DNA from: Draconibacterium mangrovi_A
GTDB lineage: Bacteria; Bacteroidota; Bacteroidia; Bacteroidales; Prolixibacteraceae
Direction: 5' to 3'
DNA length: 64,000 nt
Assembly: GCF_037646455.1 (NCBI RefSeq)
Contig: NZ_JBBIXN010000001.1
Span: forward strand, 1,984,001-2,048,000
The notes under the pieces are model-generated. The model made no database searches. It saw only the letters and a program-made list of their open reading frames with translations, and was not told where the DNA came from. Numbering within the stretch: the stretch's first letter is position 1; each line of letters starts with the position of its first letter. The translations under genes and the position numbers were made by a program. Shown here piece after piece: positions 25,840-34,672 of the stretch.

Positions 25840-27111
25840 ATGTTTGATTTAGACCTTTGGAAAGAAATATTAAGTGCCTTAAAGAAAAACCGGATGCGTA
25901 GTTTTATGACCGCTTTCGGAGTATTCTGGGGAATATTCATGCTCATTCTTATGTCGGGGGCTGGGAAAGCTCTGGAAAATGGAGTTATGGATGGAATTAG
26001 TGCCTTTGCTTCCAATTCGGCATTTTTCTGGACCGAGCGCACCGGTAAACCGTATAAAGGTTTTCAACGCGGACGGAACTGGATCTATTCCAATACCGAT
26101 ATTCAATACATAAAAACAAACGTAAGCGACATTGAATACCTTTCACCCCGTTTGTTCGGGCCCAATGCCAATTCGGGCGATAATACCATTCGAGGTGAAA
26201 AAACCGGTGCATTCAATATTTATGGCGATTATCCCGAATTCTTTAAAATCGATCCATGGACACCTCTGCAAGGACGACTGATCAATGATATTGACATCAT
26301 GCAAAATCGCAAAGTGATAAATATTGGCGAACGCGTGGTTGAGGTGATGTTTGACGAAGGAGAAGATCCGATAGGTCAATACCTGAAAGTTAACGGAGTG
26401 TATTACCAGGTTGTTGGAGTAATAAAAGGTGAAACCCGTGTGAATATTGGCGGAGGGAGAAAACCGGAAACCATCATCATGCCTTTTACTACCATGCAGA
26501 AAACTTACAATTATGGCGATGACGTCCATTTTTTCTCGGTCACTTCAAAGCCAGGTGTGCCGGTTAGCCGACTGGAATCGCGTTTAAAAGAATTGCTTAA
26601 AAAGCGCCACAGCATTGCGCCCGACGATATGCAGGCAGTAGGATCTTTTAATATTGAAGTGGAGTGGAAAAAATACATGGGATTGTTCACCGGGATACAG
26701 GTGCTTACCTGGATCGTGGGAATAGGTACGCTTCTGGCGGGAGTTATCGGTGTAAGCAATATCATGCTGGTGATCATCAAAGAACGTACGCAGGAAATTG
26801 GCATCCAGCGCGCCATTGGAGCAACACCCGGGAAAGTGATTTTACACATCGTTGCTGAAAGTGTATTCCTAACTGTAATGGCAGGTTATATAGGCCTTGC
26901 TTTGGGAGTCGGCTTACTGGAGCTGATGAATATGGCACTTGAAGCCAATGCAGGCAATGCCGACGACATATTTTTCCGTCATCCTGAAGTGAGCTTCCGA
27001 ATGGCAGTTGGTGCATTGACCGTGTTAGTGGTTTCCGGAATATTCGCCGGAATGATACCGGCAAGACGAGCTGTGAGTATTAAACCGATCGATGCATTAA
27101 GAGATGAATAA
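25840..27111 (+). CDS. MacB-like ABC transporter permease, second copy
   Basis: This 423-residue paralogue of the preceding gene has the same plan: N-terminal helix, periplasmic core and C-terminal FtsX domain (VIGVSNIMLVIIKERTQEIG; ending IPARRAVSIKPIDALRDE). The periplasmic core has diverged more than the membrane parts. Two unequal permeases with one ATPase suggest a heterodimeric transporter. It is followed after 37 nt by the adaptor protein. Confidence 0.88.
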   Translation: MFDLDLWKEILSALKKNRMRSFMTAFGVFWGIFMLILMSGAGKALENGVMDGISAFASNSAFFWTERTGKPYKGFQRGRNWIYSNTDIQYIKTNVSDIEYLSPRLFGPNANSGDNTIRGEKTGAFNIYGDYPEFFKIDPWTPLQGRLINDIDIMQNRKVINIGERVVEVMFDEGEDPIGQYLKVNGVYYQVVGVIKGETRVNIGGGRKPETIIMPFTTMQKTYNYGDDVHFFSVTSKPGVPVSRLESRLKELLKKRHSIAPDDMQAVGSFNIEVEWKKYMGLFTGIQVLTWIVGIGTLLAGVIGVSNIMLVIIKERTQEIGIQRAIGATPGKVILHIVAESVFLTVMAGYIGLALGVGLLELMNMALEANAGNADDIFFRHPEVSFRMAVGALTVLVVSGIFAGMIPARRAVSIKPIDALRDE

Positions 27112-27148
27112 TAGACTGAATTAATAAAACAAAAAACAATAAAAAGCG

Positions 27149-28279
27149 ATGAAAAAGATTTTTAGATTTTTAGGAATTGCAATATTAATTGCAGCATTTG
27201 GCGGAACGTTGTTCTTCCTGTACAACAAATCGAAAAAGAAACAGGATTTCTATGAAAATAAGAATCCGTTTTACAGCGAAGTAGTCATGAAAACGGTAGC
27301 TACCGGTTCGGTGGTTCCGCGTTACGAAATTGAAATTGTACCCCAGGTTTCAGGAATTATTGATGAACTGTATGTGGAGGCCGGAGATAAAATTACAAAA
27401 GGCCAGATTGTCGCCCGCATCAAGATCATTCCTGACATGGTAACTTTAAATGCAGCTGAAACCCGGGTAAACCGCGCGAAGATCAATTATGAGGATGCCC
27501 AGATCGACTACGAACGTCAGCAAAAACTGTTCGATAAGGAAGTGATTTCCTACGAAGAATTCAAAAACGCTAAGCTGGCATACGATTCTGCTAAAGAAGA
27601 AGTAACTGCGGCCGAGAACAACCTCGATCTCATTAAAAACGGTGTAACAAAAAAGGCAGCAACGGCTACTAATACACTGGTTCGTTCAACCATCAACGGT
27701 ATGGTGCTCGATGTTCCGGTTGAAGTTGGGAATTCAGTTATACAGGCCAATACATTTAATGCGGGAACTACAATCGCTTCGGTGGCCGACATGTCGGACA
27801 TTATTTTTGAAGGCAAAGTGGATGAAACCGAAGTAGGAAAAATTAAGGAAGGAATGCCTATTGAATTGGAAATAGGTGCTATCGACAAAGAAAAATTTGG
27901 AGCTGTTCTTGAATACATTTCACCAAAGGGTGTTGAGGAAAACGGAGCCATTCAGTTCGAGATAAAAGCAAATGTTCAGCTAAAAGAAGGACAGTTTATT
28001 CGTGCGGGATACAGTGCCAATGCCAACATCGTACTCGACAGCAAAGACAGTGTAATGGTTATTCCCGAAGGCTTGCTTCAGTTTGAAGATGATTCGGCCT
28101 TTGTGGAAGTAAACACCGGAACGCTGGAAGAACCGCACTACGAAAAACGCAAGGTGAAAACCGGGTTGTCCGACGGCATAAACATTGAAATTACTGAAGG
28201 TCTGGATTTGAAAGATAAAGTGAGGGGAGAAAAAACCGATCCAAAAAAGTTGAATGAAGAAACCAGCAATCAAGGCTAA
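27149..28279 (+). CDS. MacA-like periplasmic adaptor (HlyD/RND adaptor family)
   Basis: This 376-residue protein has an N-terminal membrane anchor (about residues 5-25) and a biotinyl-lipoyl-like half domain (VVPRYEIEIVPQVSGIIDELYVEAGDKITKGQIVARI). An alpha-helical hairpin (about 110-170), a second lipoyl half and a beta-barrel domain follow. It should bridge the permeases and the TolC channel across the periplasm. AAAAAACAAT precedes the start by 8 nt. The hairpin is of medium length, as in MacA. Confidence 0.88.
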   Translation: MKKIFRFLGIAILIAAFGGTLFFLYNKSKKKQDFYENKNPFYSEVVMKTVATGSVVPRYEIEIVPQVSGIIDELYVEAGDKITKGQIVARIKIIPDMVTLNAAETRVNRAKINYEDAQIDYERQQKLFDKEVISYEEFKNAKLAYDSAKEEVTAAENNLDLIKNGVTKKAATATNTLVRSTINGMVLDVPVEVGNSVIQANTFNAGTTIASVADMSDIIFEGKVDETEVGKIKEGMPIELEIGAIDKEKFGAVLEYISPKGVEENGAIQFEIKANVQLKEGQFIRAGYSANANIVLDSKDSVMVIPEGLLQFEDDSAFVEVNTGTLEEPHYEKRKVKTGLSDGINIEITEGLDLKDKVRGEKTDPKKLNEETSNQG

Positions 28280-28336
28280 TTTTAGGTGATTGTGAAAGGT
28301 TTATGTAAATTAGTCGCCAACAAAAAACAATATCAA

Positions 28337-29674
28337 ATGAAGAATCTAACAGCCTTGATAACCGGAGTGCTTCTGCTCGCGTTTACCGGCCCTTTAAAGG
28401 CGCAGCCAACGTGGGACCTGCAAAAATGTTTCGAGTATGCCATCGAAAACAATCTCCAGATCAAACGACAACGAATTAATGCGCAATACAACGAGAACCT
28501 CGTTAAACAGGCCAGAAACGATAAGTTACCAAACTTGAATGCGCAATTGGGGAACGACTTTAGTTTTGGTCGTTCGCTGACCTATGATAACACTTACGAC
28601 AACATTAACTCGGCAAGTGTTTCGGGAGCAGTGAATACAAACATGACGATATTTAACGGCATGACCCTGACAAATACGGTTAGGCAACGTGAACTCGATT
28701 TACAGGTTACACTGCAGGAGTTGGAAAAAACCAAGGACGATATTATGTTGGGCATTGCCGCTGAATACCTTCAGATTTTGTTTGCCGAGGAGGTAATTGA
28801 GGTTACTAAAGCAAATATTGAAGTTACAAAAGGCCAGATCGAACGAACAAAACAATTGGTTGAAGCCGGTAGTGCTGCCAGAGGTGCTTTGCTCGAAATT
28901 GAAGCCCAACTGGCGCGCGAAGAACTCCAACTAGTAAATAATCAGAACGATGTACAGTTGTCGTACCTGAATTTATACCAGTTCCTCGATCTGCCGATTT
29001 CGGAAAGTTTTAAGATTGAAAAACCTAAATTACCCGAGATCCAGGCCAACCTGACCATTATGAATGCCTTTGACGTATTCAGCAATGCCATCAATACCCG
29101 ACCTGAAATAAAAGCAGCCCAATTGCGTGTTGAAAGTGCGATGAAACAGCTTGATATTGCAAAAGGAAATCAGTATCCGAGTTTGAGTTTTGGCGCCAAT
29201 TATTACAATTTGTTCAACAACCAGTATACCGATATTTATGGCGACCGCATTGATTTTGGTGAGCAGTTAAAAAACAACAGCCGCTCCAGTCTGGGATTAA
29301 CTTTAAATATCCCGATCTTCAATCGCTTCCAGGTACGAAACGGGATTACCAATTCGGAGTTGCAAATTGAAGATTACAAATTCCAGTTGCAGACTGCCAG
29401 GAACGTGCTGCGAAAAGATATCGAGCTGGTATACACCAATGCGCTGGCAGCTTTAAATCGTTACATTTCAACACAAAAAGCAGTAACTTCAATGGCGGAA
29501 GCTTTTCGTTATACCGAAGAAAAGTTCAATGTTGGAATGATCAACTCGGTGGAATACAACCAGAGCAAGAACAATTTAACGGTTGCTCAGTCTGATTTGA
29601 TACAGGCAAAATACGAATACATTTTCCGTACAAAAATACTTGATTTCTACAACGGTGTACCGATCACTTTGTAG
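28337..29674 (+). CDS. TolC-family outer membrane efflux protein
   Basis: The ATG at 28337 gives a proper signal peptide (cleavage likely after PLKAQ), whereas the longer frame begins with a non-hydrophobic GTG extension. The 445-residue protein shows the duplicated TolC pattern of long coiled helices, with two related segments at about 60-220 and 270-430 (for example FNVGMINSVEYNQSKNNLTVAQSDL). It provides the outer membrane exit for the MacAB-type transporter encoded just upstream. A terminator follows, closing the operon. Confidence 0.9.
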   Translation: MKNLTALITGVLLLAFTGPLKAQPTWDLQKCFEYAIENNLQIKRQRINAQYNENLVKQARNDKLPNLNAQLGNDFSFGRSLTYDNTYDNINSASVSGAVNTNMTIFNGMTLTNTVRQRELDLQVTLQELEKTKDDIMLGIAAEYLQILFAEEVIEVTKANIEVTKGQIERTKQLVEAGSAARGALLEIEAQLAREELQLVNNQNDVQLSYLNLYQFLDLPISESFKIEKPKLPEIQANLTIMNAFDVFSNAINTRPEIKAAQLRVESAMKQLDIAKGNQYPSLSFGANYYNLFNNQYTDIYGDRIDFGEQLKNNSRSSLGLTLNIPIFNRFQVRNGITNSELQIEDYKFQLQTARNVLRKDIELVYTNALAALNRYISTQKAVTSMAEAFRYTEEKFNVGMINSVEYNQSKNNLTVAQSDLIQAKYEYIFRTKILDFYNGVPITL

Positions 29675-29702
29675 CCAATCATGCTTGAACATTGTTTTTT
29701 GT

Positions 29703-29730
29703 GCCCTGGCGTTTACCGTCAGGGCTTTTT
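29703..29730 (+). terminator. Rho-independent terminator after the efflux operon
   Basis: GCCCTG (29703-29708) pairs with CAGGGC (29720-29725) around an 11-nt loop, followed by five T. Confidence 0.8.
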
Positions 29731-29750
29731 GTTTTGTACTACTTCAGCTC

Positions 29751-29780
29751 TTTGTCAGTATAACAAATTCAATATCTTTG
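29751..29780 (+). promoter_or_regulatory. Bacteroidota-type promoter of the DUF5916 gene
   Basis: TTTG (29751-29754), an 18-nt spacer and TATCTTTG (29773-29780) match the -33/-7 consensus. The predicted start of transcription leaves a leader of about 35 nt. Confidence 0.7.
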
Positions 29781-29819
29781 TGAGCACTGTAAAAAACCGA
29801 TATCAATTAAACTAATACA

Positions 29820-31991
29820 ATGAGACCGGCACTGTTGCTTGTAATGTTGTTTTTGGCGGGTTCACTTGTTGCCGGAAACGATATAAAATGGAAGAAGGAT
29901 ACTGTTTCAACCACATTTAATCACAATTTTATTTACCATGTAAAAAAGGCAAAATCGGAAATTCTTATTGATGGAATTTTTGATGAGCCGGCCTGGCAGG
30001 TCGCTCAGAAAACCGATAATTTTTTCAGGGTCCTGCCTGTTGATACCGGTTATGCAACGCAGCCTTCAACCATTATGATGACCTATGACGACAAAGCACT
30101 TTACCTGGCCCAGATTTTTTACGATACCATTCCGGGTAAACGCGTAATGGAGTCGTTCAGGCGTGATTTTAGTTTTGGTAACAACGATAATTTCCTGGTA
30201 TTTTTTGATACTTTTCTCGATCAGACCAATGGCTATTCGTTTGGAATTTCGGCCTCGGGGGCAAAATGGGACGGAACCATGAGCAACGGACAAAACAGTC
30301 TGCTCGACTGGGATTGTAAGTGGGAATCGAAAACCCGGCATTACAAAGACAGATGGGTGACTGAAATGCGTATTCCGTTTAAATCGCTTCGTTACCCAAA
30401 TAACAGTCAAACCTGGTATGTGAATTTTAGTCGTCTCGACTTGAAATCGGATGAGAAATCGGCCTGGGCGCCTGTCCCAAGGCAGTTTCCAACAGCCTCT
30501 CTGGCCTACACCGGAGTAATGAAATTTGAGGAACCGCTGCCAAAATCAAAAACCCAGCTCTCATTCATACCTTATATTTTCGGGGGAGTTTCAAAAGATT
30601 TTGAAGCAGGAACGGATGCCGATTATCGAAAGGATTTTGGCTTTGATGCCAAGGTGGGCTTATCGTCATCGATGAACCTCGACCTGACATATAATCCCGA
30701 TTTCGCCCAGGTTGAGGTGGATCAGCAAATTGCCAATATCGACCGTTTCGAGTTGTTCTTTCCCGAGAAGCGACAGTTCTTTCTCGAGAACAGCGATTTG
30801 TTTTCCGATTATGGATATCACACTTCTACTCCTTTCTTTTCGCGTCGCATCGGTTTGGATGCACCTGTTTTGGCCGGGGCACGATTGAGCGGGAAAATCG
30901 GAAACGACTGGCGTGTTGGATTTATGAATATGACCACCGAAAAAACCGATGATTTTCTGGCGCGGAATTTTACAGTGGCCTCGGTACAGAAAAAGGTGTT
31001 CTCGCGCTCGAATTTAGGAGTGATTGCCGTTAACAAAGAATACCTCGATGTTCCTTCAGATACCAGCGTGTACAACCGCGTTTTTGGATTTGATTTTAAC
31101 CTGGCAACTAAAGATAATTCTTGGGATGGTAAATTCTTCTACCACCGTTCGTTTCAACCCGAAAATCCCGATAAGCAATACTCGCAGGGGGCTGCACTTT
31201 CCTACCAAACAAAACATGTTCGGGTGGGACTTTACGAAACATCGATAGGTGAGAATTACAGAGCCGAAGCCGGATATGTTCGACGTACCGGGTATAATTT
31301 TATAGGACCTACGTTTAATTATTCGTTCGTGCCCAATAAAAGAGTTGTCAGTCATGGACCGCAACTTAAACTGGATAACTATTTCGATTCTGAATATTCA
31401 AAAATCGAACACGAGTACGAGTTTCAATACGAGTTTCAATTTCAGGATCGATCGGAATTTCAGTTAAAGTACACACATAATTACGTGGAGCTGCAAGACG
31501 ATTTTAATCCAACCAGCGACGAAACCAATTATTTACCGGCAGGCTCCGAATATAATTTTGGAGGAATCACAGTAGAATATACTTCTACCCGAAAAACGCT
31601 GTTCAATTATGAAGTTGAGCTTACAAAAGGATCGTTTTACAGCGGTGATGTTCAATACGTAAAAGGCGAGTTGGGGTATCGATTTCAACCTTATGTAAAC
31701 CTGACAATGAATTTCAATTATACCGATCTGGATTTAGGTGCTCCTTTCGAACGCGAAAAGTTCCTGCTTTTTGGACCCAAAATGGACATTACTTTTTCGG
31801 ATAAAATATTCTGGTCGACTTTTGTACAATACAACGAACAAATCGATAACCTCAATATCAATTCCAGGTTTCAATGGCGCTACCAGCCTGTTTCAGATAT
31901 TTTTCTGGTGTACACCGAAAACTATTTTACAGGAACCTGGAATTCGCGCAACCGGGCAATTGTGCTGAAAATGACCTATTGGTTGAACTAA
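29820..31991 (+). CDS. DUF5916 outer-membrane protein with N-terminal CBM9-like domain
   Basis: This 723-residue protein has a signal peptide and then a family-9 carbohydrate-binding-like domain (about residues 45-235: EILIDGIFDEPAWQVA, TYDDKALYLAQIFYD). The remainder is the DUF5916 beta-barrel (DQQIANIDRFELFFPEKRQFFLENSDLF, then alternating strands ending in LKMTYWLN). The terminal aromatic/Asn strand fits outer membrane insertion. Family function is unknown; uptake or degradation of an extracellular substrate is often guessed. It has its own promoter. Confidence 0.85.
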   Translation: MRPALLLVMLFLAGSLVAGNDIKWKKDTVSTTFNHNFIYHVKKAKSEILIDGIFDEPAWQVAQKTDNFFRVLPVDTGYATQPSTIMMTYDDKALYLAQIFYDTIPGKRVMESFRRDFSFGNNDNFLVFFDTFLDQTNGYSFGISASGAKWDGTMSNGQNSLLDWDCKWESKTRHYKDRWVTEMRIPFKSLRYPNNSQTWYVNFSRLDLKSDEKSAWAPVPRQFPTASLAYTGVMKFEEPLPKSKTQLSFIPYIFGGVSKDFEAGTDADYRKDFGFDAKVGLSSSMNLDLTYNPDFAQVEVDQQIANIDRFELFFPEKRQFFLENSDLFSDYGYHTSTPFFSRRIGLDAPVLAGARLSGKIGNDWRVGFMNMTTEKTDDFLARNFTVASVQKKVFSRSNLGVIAVNKEYLDVPSDTSVYNRVFGFDFNLATKDNSWDGKFFYHRSFQPENPDKQYSQGAALSYQTKHVRVGLYETSIGENYRAEAGYVRRTGYNFIGPTFNYSFVPNKRVVSHGPQLKLDNYFDSEYSKIEHEYEFQYEFQFQDRSEFQLKYTHNYVELQDDFNPTSDETNYLPAGSEYNFGGITVEYTSTRKTLFNYEVELTKGSFYSGDVQYVKGELGYRFQPYVNLTMNFNYTDLDLGAPFEREKFLLFGPKMDITFSDKIFWSTFVQYNEQIDNLNINSRFQWRYQPVSDIFLVYTENYFTGTWNSRNRAIVLKMTYWLN

Positions 31992-32087
31992 TTAAATCAT
32001 TCAAATAGATAGAGAAATATATATTTACGGAAACGTTAAGCCCGTTTAAAGGGGTGATTTTACCTTTTATACATCGGGAAAATATTT

Positions 32088-32095
32088 TATATTTG
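32088..32095 (+). promoter_or_regulatory. -7 promoter box of mdh
   Basis: TATATTTG matches TAnnTTTG and is followed by GCG. It lies 66 nt before the mdh ATG at 32162. Confidence 0.55.
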
Positions 32096-32161
32096 CGTGC
32101 CTTAGAACAAATTGACAGCTAATTGATTAGAAAAACAAATTTCAATAAAACAATTAATAAA

Positions 32162-33097
32162 ATGAAGGTAACTGTAGTTGGAGCAGGAAATGTTGGAGCA
32201 ACCTGCGCTCAGATTGTAGCCGAGAAAAATATTGTACAGGAAGTTGTACTGTTAGACATTAAAGAAGGTGTTTCTGAAGGGAAAGCCCTTGATTTGTGGC
32301 AAACCGCACCGATCAACTGGTACGACTCTCGTTTGGTAGGTTCTACCAACGATTATACAAAAACTGCTGATTCTGATGTTGTTGTGATCACCTCAGGTGT
32401 TCCGCGTAAACCCGGAATGAGCCGCGACGACTTGATTTCGATCAACGCAGGTATTGTGAAAAGTGTAACCGAGAATGTGGTTAAGTATTCACCAAATGCC
32501 AAGATCATTATCGTTTCGAATCCACTTGATGTGATGACTTACGCTGCTTATGCTACAGCTAAATTGCCAAAAACCCAGGTAATGGGTATGGCAGGAATTC
32601 TGGATACGGCACGTTATCGTGCTTTCCTGGCAGAAGCACTGGATGTTTCTCCACGTGATATTTCAGCCTTGTTAATGGGTGGTCACGGCGATACCATGGT
32701 ACCGCTGCCACGATATACCACTGTTGCAGGTATTCCTGTAACCGAGTTGATCGACGACGAAAAACTGAATGCCATTGTTGAACGCACCAAAAAAGGTGGT
32801 GGCGAATTGGTAAATCTGATGGGAACTTCGGCCTGGTATGCTCCGGGTTCGGCAGCTGCCCAAATGGTTGAGGCCATTGTACTCGATCAAAAACGTGTTT
32901 TCCCTTGCTGTGTGAAACTGGAAGGCGAATACGGATTGAACGATATGTTTGTTGGTGTTCCTGTAAAACTGGGTAAAAACGGTGTTGAAGAAGTAATTGA
33001 AGTGAAGCTGAACGAAGCTGAAATGGAATTGCTGAACAACTCGGCCGGTGCTGTAAAAGGTGTGATGGAAGTGCTTGACGGAATGAATATTTTGTAA
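32162..33097 (+). CDS. mdh: Malate dehydrogenase
   Basis: I choose the ATG at 32162; a TTG 39 nt upstream would add a non-conserved tail. The 311-residue LDH-like MDH has the NAD motif VGAGNVGAT, the substrate loop GVPRKPGMSRDDL with its Arg residues, VSNPLDVMTYAA, and the catalytic His in LMGGHGDTMVPLPR. It oxidises malate to oxaloacetate with NAD in the TCA cycle. It is a single gene with a -7 box and a strong terminator. Confidence 0.94.
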   Translation: MKVTVVGAGNVGATCAQIVAEKNIVQEVVLLDIKEGVSEGKALDLWQTAPINWYDSRLVGSTNDYTKTADSDVVVITSGVPRKPGMSRDDLISINAGIVKSVTENVVKYSPNAKIIIVSNPLDVMTYAAYATAKLPKTQVMGMAGILDTARYRAFLAEALDVSPRDISALLMGGHGDTMVPLPRYTTVAGIPVTELIDDEKLNAIVERTKKGGGELVNLMGTSAWYAPGSAAAQMVEAIVLDQKRVFPCCVKLEGEYGLNDMFVGVPVKLGKNGVEEVIEVKLNEAEMELLNNSAGAVKGVMEVLDGMNIL

Positions 33098-33117
33098 TTA
33101 TCGATTTCTGAAAATAT

Positions 33118-33151
33118 AAACGGTTGATTCTTTCGAGTCAGCCGTTTTTTT
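33118..33151 (+). terminator. Rho-independent terminator after mdh
   Basis: A 10-bp stem (33118-33127 with 33138-33147, one G-T pair) is followed by a run of T up to 33151. Confidence 0.85.
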
Positions 33152-33223
33152 GTAGTAAACTGAGGTGTCAACAAAAGAATGAAGAAAGCTTCGGTTGAAA
33201 AATGAATTTATTAAACTGCTTTT

Positions 33224-33649
33224 ATGCGCTATAAAATTCCCATCGAAATCATAGAATTGGAAAAAGACAATTATCACCTCGTAGTGAACTCGGTATTTGT
33301 GAACGGAGAAATGGGATACTGGGTGATTGATACCGGGGCGTCGAAATCGATCTTCGATAAAGGCCTTGCCGACTTTTATTCGATAATTGAAGGAAGAACC
33401 GAAAATCTACATTCGGCGGGAATTAGCGAAGAACCTTTAAAAAGCGAAGTGGCCACCATGAAACCGTTCTCGTTTGCCGGAATGAAGATAGAGAACATGC
33501 AGCTTGCAGTTTTAGATTTGACCCACATTAACGAACTGTATTCGGCCAGCACCGATATGGAGATATGTGGATTGCTTGGTGGCGATTTTTTGGTGAGCCA
33601 TAAGGCGGTTATCGACTACAAAAAAAAGCAGCTTGTATTACGAAAATAA
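33224..33649 (+). CDS. Retropepsin-like aspartic protease family protein
   Basis: This 141-residue protein has the aspartyl protease motif VIDTGASKSIFD (about residues 36-47) and a second half with CGLLGGDFLVSHKAVIDY, like single-domain retropepsins that act as dimers. No signal peptide is seen, so it should be cytoplasmic. The catalytic Asp-Thr-Gly is intact. Its biological substrate is unknown. The 3' end overlaps the convergent GGCT-like gene by 12 bp. Confidence 0.8.
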   Translation: MRYKIPIEIIELEKDNYHLVVNSVFVNGEMGYWVIDTGASKSIFDKGLADFYSIIEGRTENLHSAGISEEPLKSEVATMKPFSFAGMKIENMQLAVLDLTHINELYSASTDMEICGLLGGDFLVSHKAVIDYKKKQLVLRK

Positions 33650-34066
33650 TTTGGTGAACTCTGTAACCGTTTCCGGAATCACAAACCTGATGTAGTCATT
33701 CAGGTAGTGTTTTTCAAAATTCTCGATGTTCCAGTCGGGCCCCGTTAAAAGCTCTGCTTCGGCATTCCACACAAAAACCAGTGCCAATATTTTTTTCCCG
33801 TCAAGAGATACTTCCAGTTCGCGGCAATCGTAATCATCGCCTTCGTAAAAACGCAGCAATTCCAGCGATCGCGCATCTACGTCGAGCACTAGTTTACCCT
33901 TAACAAGTTGGCTTTCTTCTTCAACAATGGCCGGGTAATCGCCCATTGCAACGCGCAAACGTTTAAAGTTTTTCAGTTCGGCATCCTTGGTTTCAAACGA
34001 CCTTCCGGTAAGGCCTTCCAGTATCTCGGGAAAAAGTAAAGTTCCATATACAAAAACATGTTGCAT
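33638..34066 (-). CDS. Gamma-glutamylcyclotransferase-like (AIG2/GGCT) protein
   Basis: This 142-residue protein opens with FVYGTLLFPEIL, the glycine-rich substrate loop of the GGCT fold. It has RVAMGDYPAIVEE and a central FYEGDDYDCREL segment whose Glu matches the catalytic acid position. Members release 5-oxoproline from gamma-glutamyl peptides or act on related amides. It is divergent from the small membrane protein at 34164. Confidence 0.82.
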   Translation of the reverse strand: MQHVFVYGTLLFPEILEGLTGRSFETKDAELKNFKRLRVAMGDYPAIVEEESQLVKGKLVLDVDARSLELLRFYEGDDYDCRELEVSLDGKKILALVFVWNAEAELLTGPDWNIENFEKHYLNDYIRFVIPETVTEFTKLFS

Positions 34067-34112
34067 AAAATGCTAGCTTTAAAATGGATGCCCTAAATTT
34101 AACAGCTTCGCT

Positions 34113-34143
34113 TTTGGAAACCTGAAGGATTTAGGTATATTTG
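34113..34143 (+). promoter_or_regulatory. Bacteroidota-type promoter of the 133-residue membrane protein
   Basis: TTTG (34113-34116), a 19-nt spacer and TATATTTG (34136-34143) match the consensus closely. The TTG start codon at 34164 lies about 15 nt beyond the expected transcription start. Confidence 0.72.
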
Positions 34144-34163
34144 CTCCGCTTAAAATTAAAGCA

Positions 34164-34565
34164 TTGAAAATTAAAGCTTACATAACAAAAAAGGTGCTGA
34201 TCAGGTTAGTCGTTTTTGCGGCATTGATCGGCGCAGCTTTGGTGCTCGATTCTTATTTTGAGAAAAATCCGGCCGACCTTGACAAGATCGAGGCAGGTGC
34301 CGAACAACACAATTCGGAACAAGGTGAAGTTTATATTCTGGCTCAGGTCGCACCATCAACGGTAAAAACTTCGGTTCAGAAAACTTCGGTTCGGGATCAG
34401 CGAGTTGAAACACACACTAAATTTTTGCGGAAATACCATTCCATCAGAAATTATCAGGTACTCAAAGCAGAAAGGATTCAACAAACTACTCCGTTGATCA
34501 CTTCGTACCATTACCTGGTGTTTCAAACCCATCTTTTCTCCCCCGACGAAGATCCTTTGGCGTAA
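34164..34565 (+). CDS. Small single-pass membrane protein of unknown function upstream of secDF
   Basis: I do not recognise this 133-residue protein. It starts with TTG, has a basic N-terminus and one membrane helix (LIRLVVFAALIGAALVL, about residues 12-28), and then a soluble, probably periplasmic tail. The tail contains a tandem KTSVQ/KTSVR repeat encoded by a 15-bp duplication, and ends in an acidic PDEDPLA. A close match to the promoter consensus precedes it and secDF follows after 107 nt, so a link to protein export is possible but unproven. Confidence 0.65.
   Translation: MKIKAYITKKVLIRLVVFAALIGAALVLDSYFEKNPADLDKIEAGAEQHNSEQGEVYILAQVAPSTVKTSVQKTSVRDQRVETHTKFLRKYHSIRNYQVLKAERIQQTTPLITSYHYLVFQTHLFSPDEDPLA
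34365..34394 (+). repeat. 15-bp tandem duplication inside the small membrane protein gene
   Basis: Two adjacent 15-bp units (34365-34379 and 34380-34394) differ at one base and encode KTSVQ and KTSVR in frame. Confidence 0.8.
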
Positions 34566-34672
34566 ATCTTTTAACCGTATTTAGCATCAGCTTGCGCACT
34601 GTGTGAGCTCGTGTATTTCATTTGAATTCAATCAAATTATATTTAAGAATAAACATTTAAATTCATTCAAAA

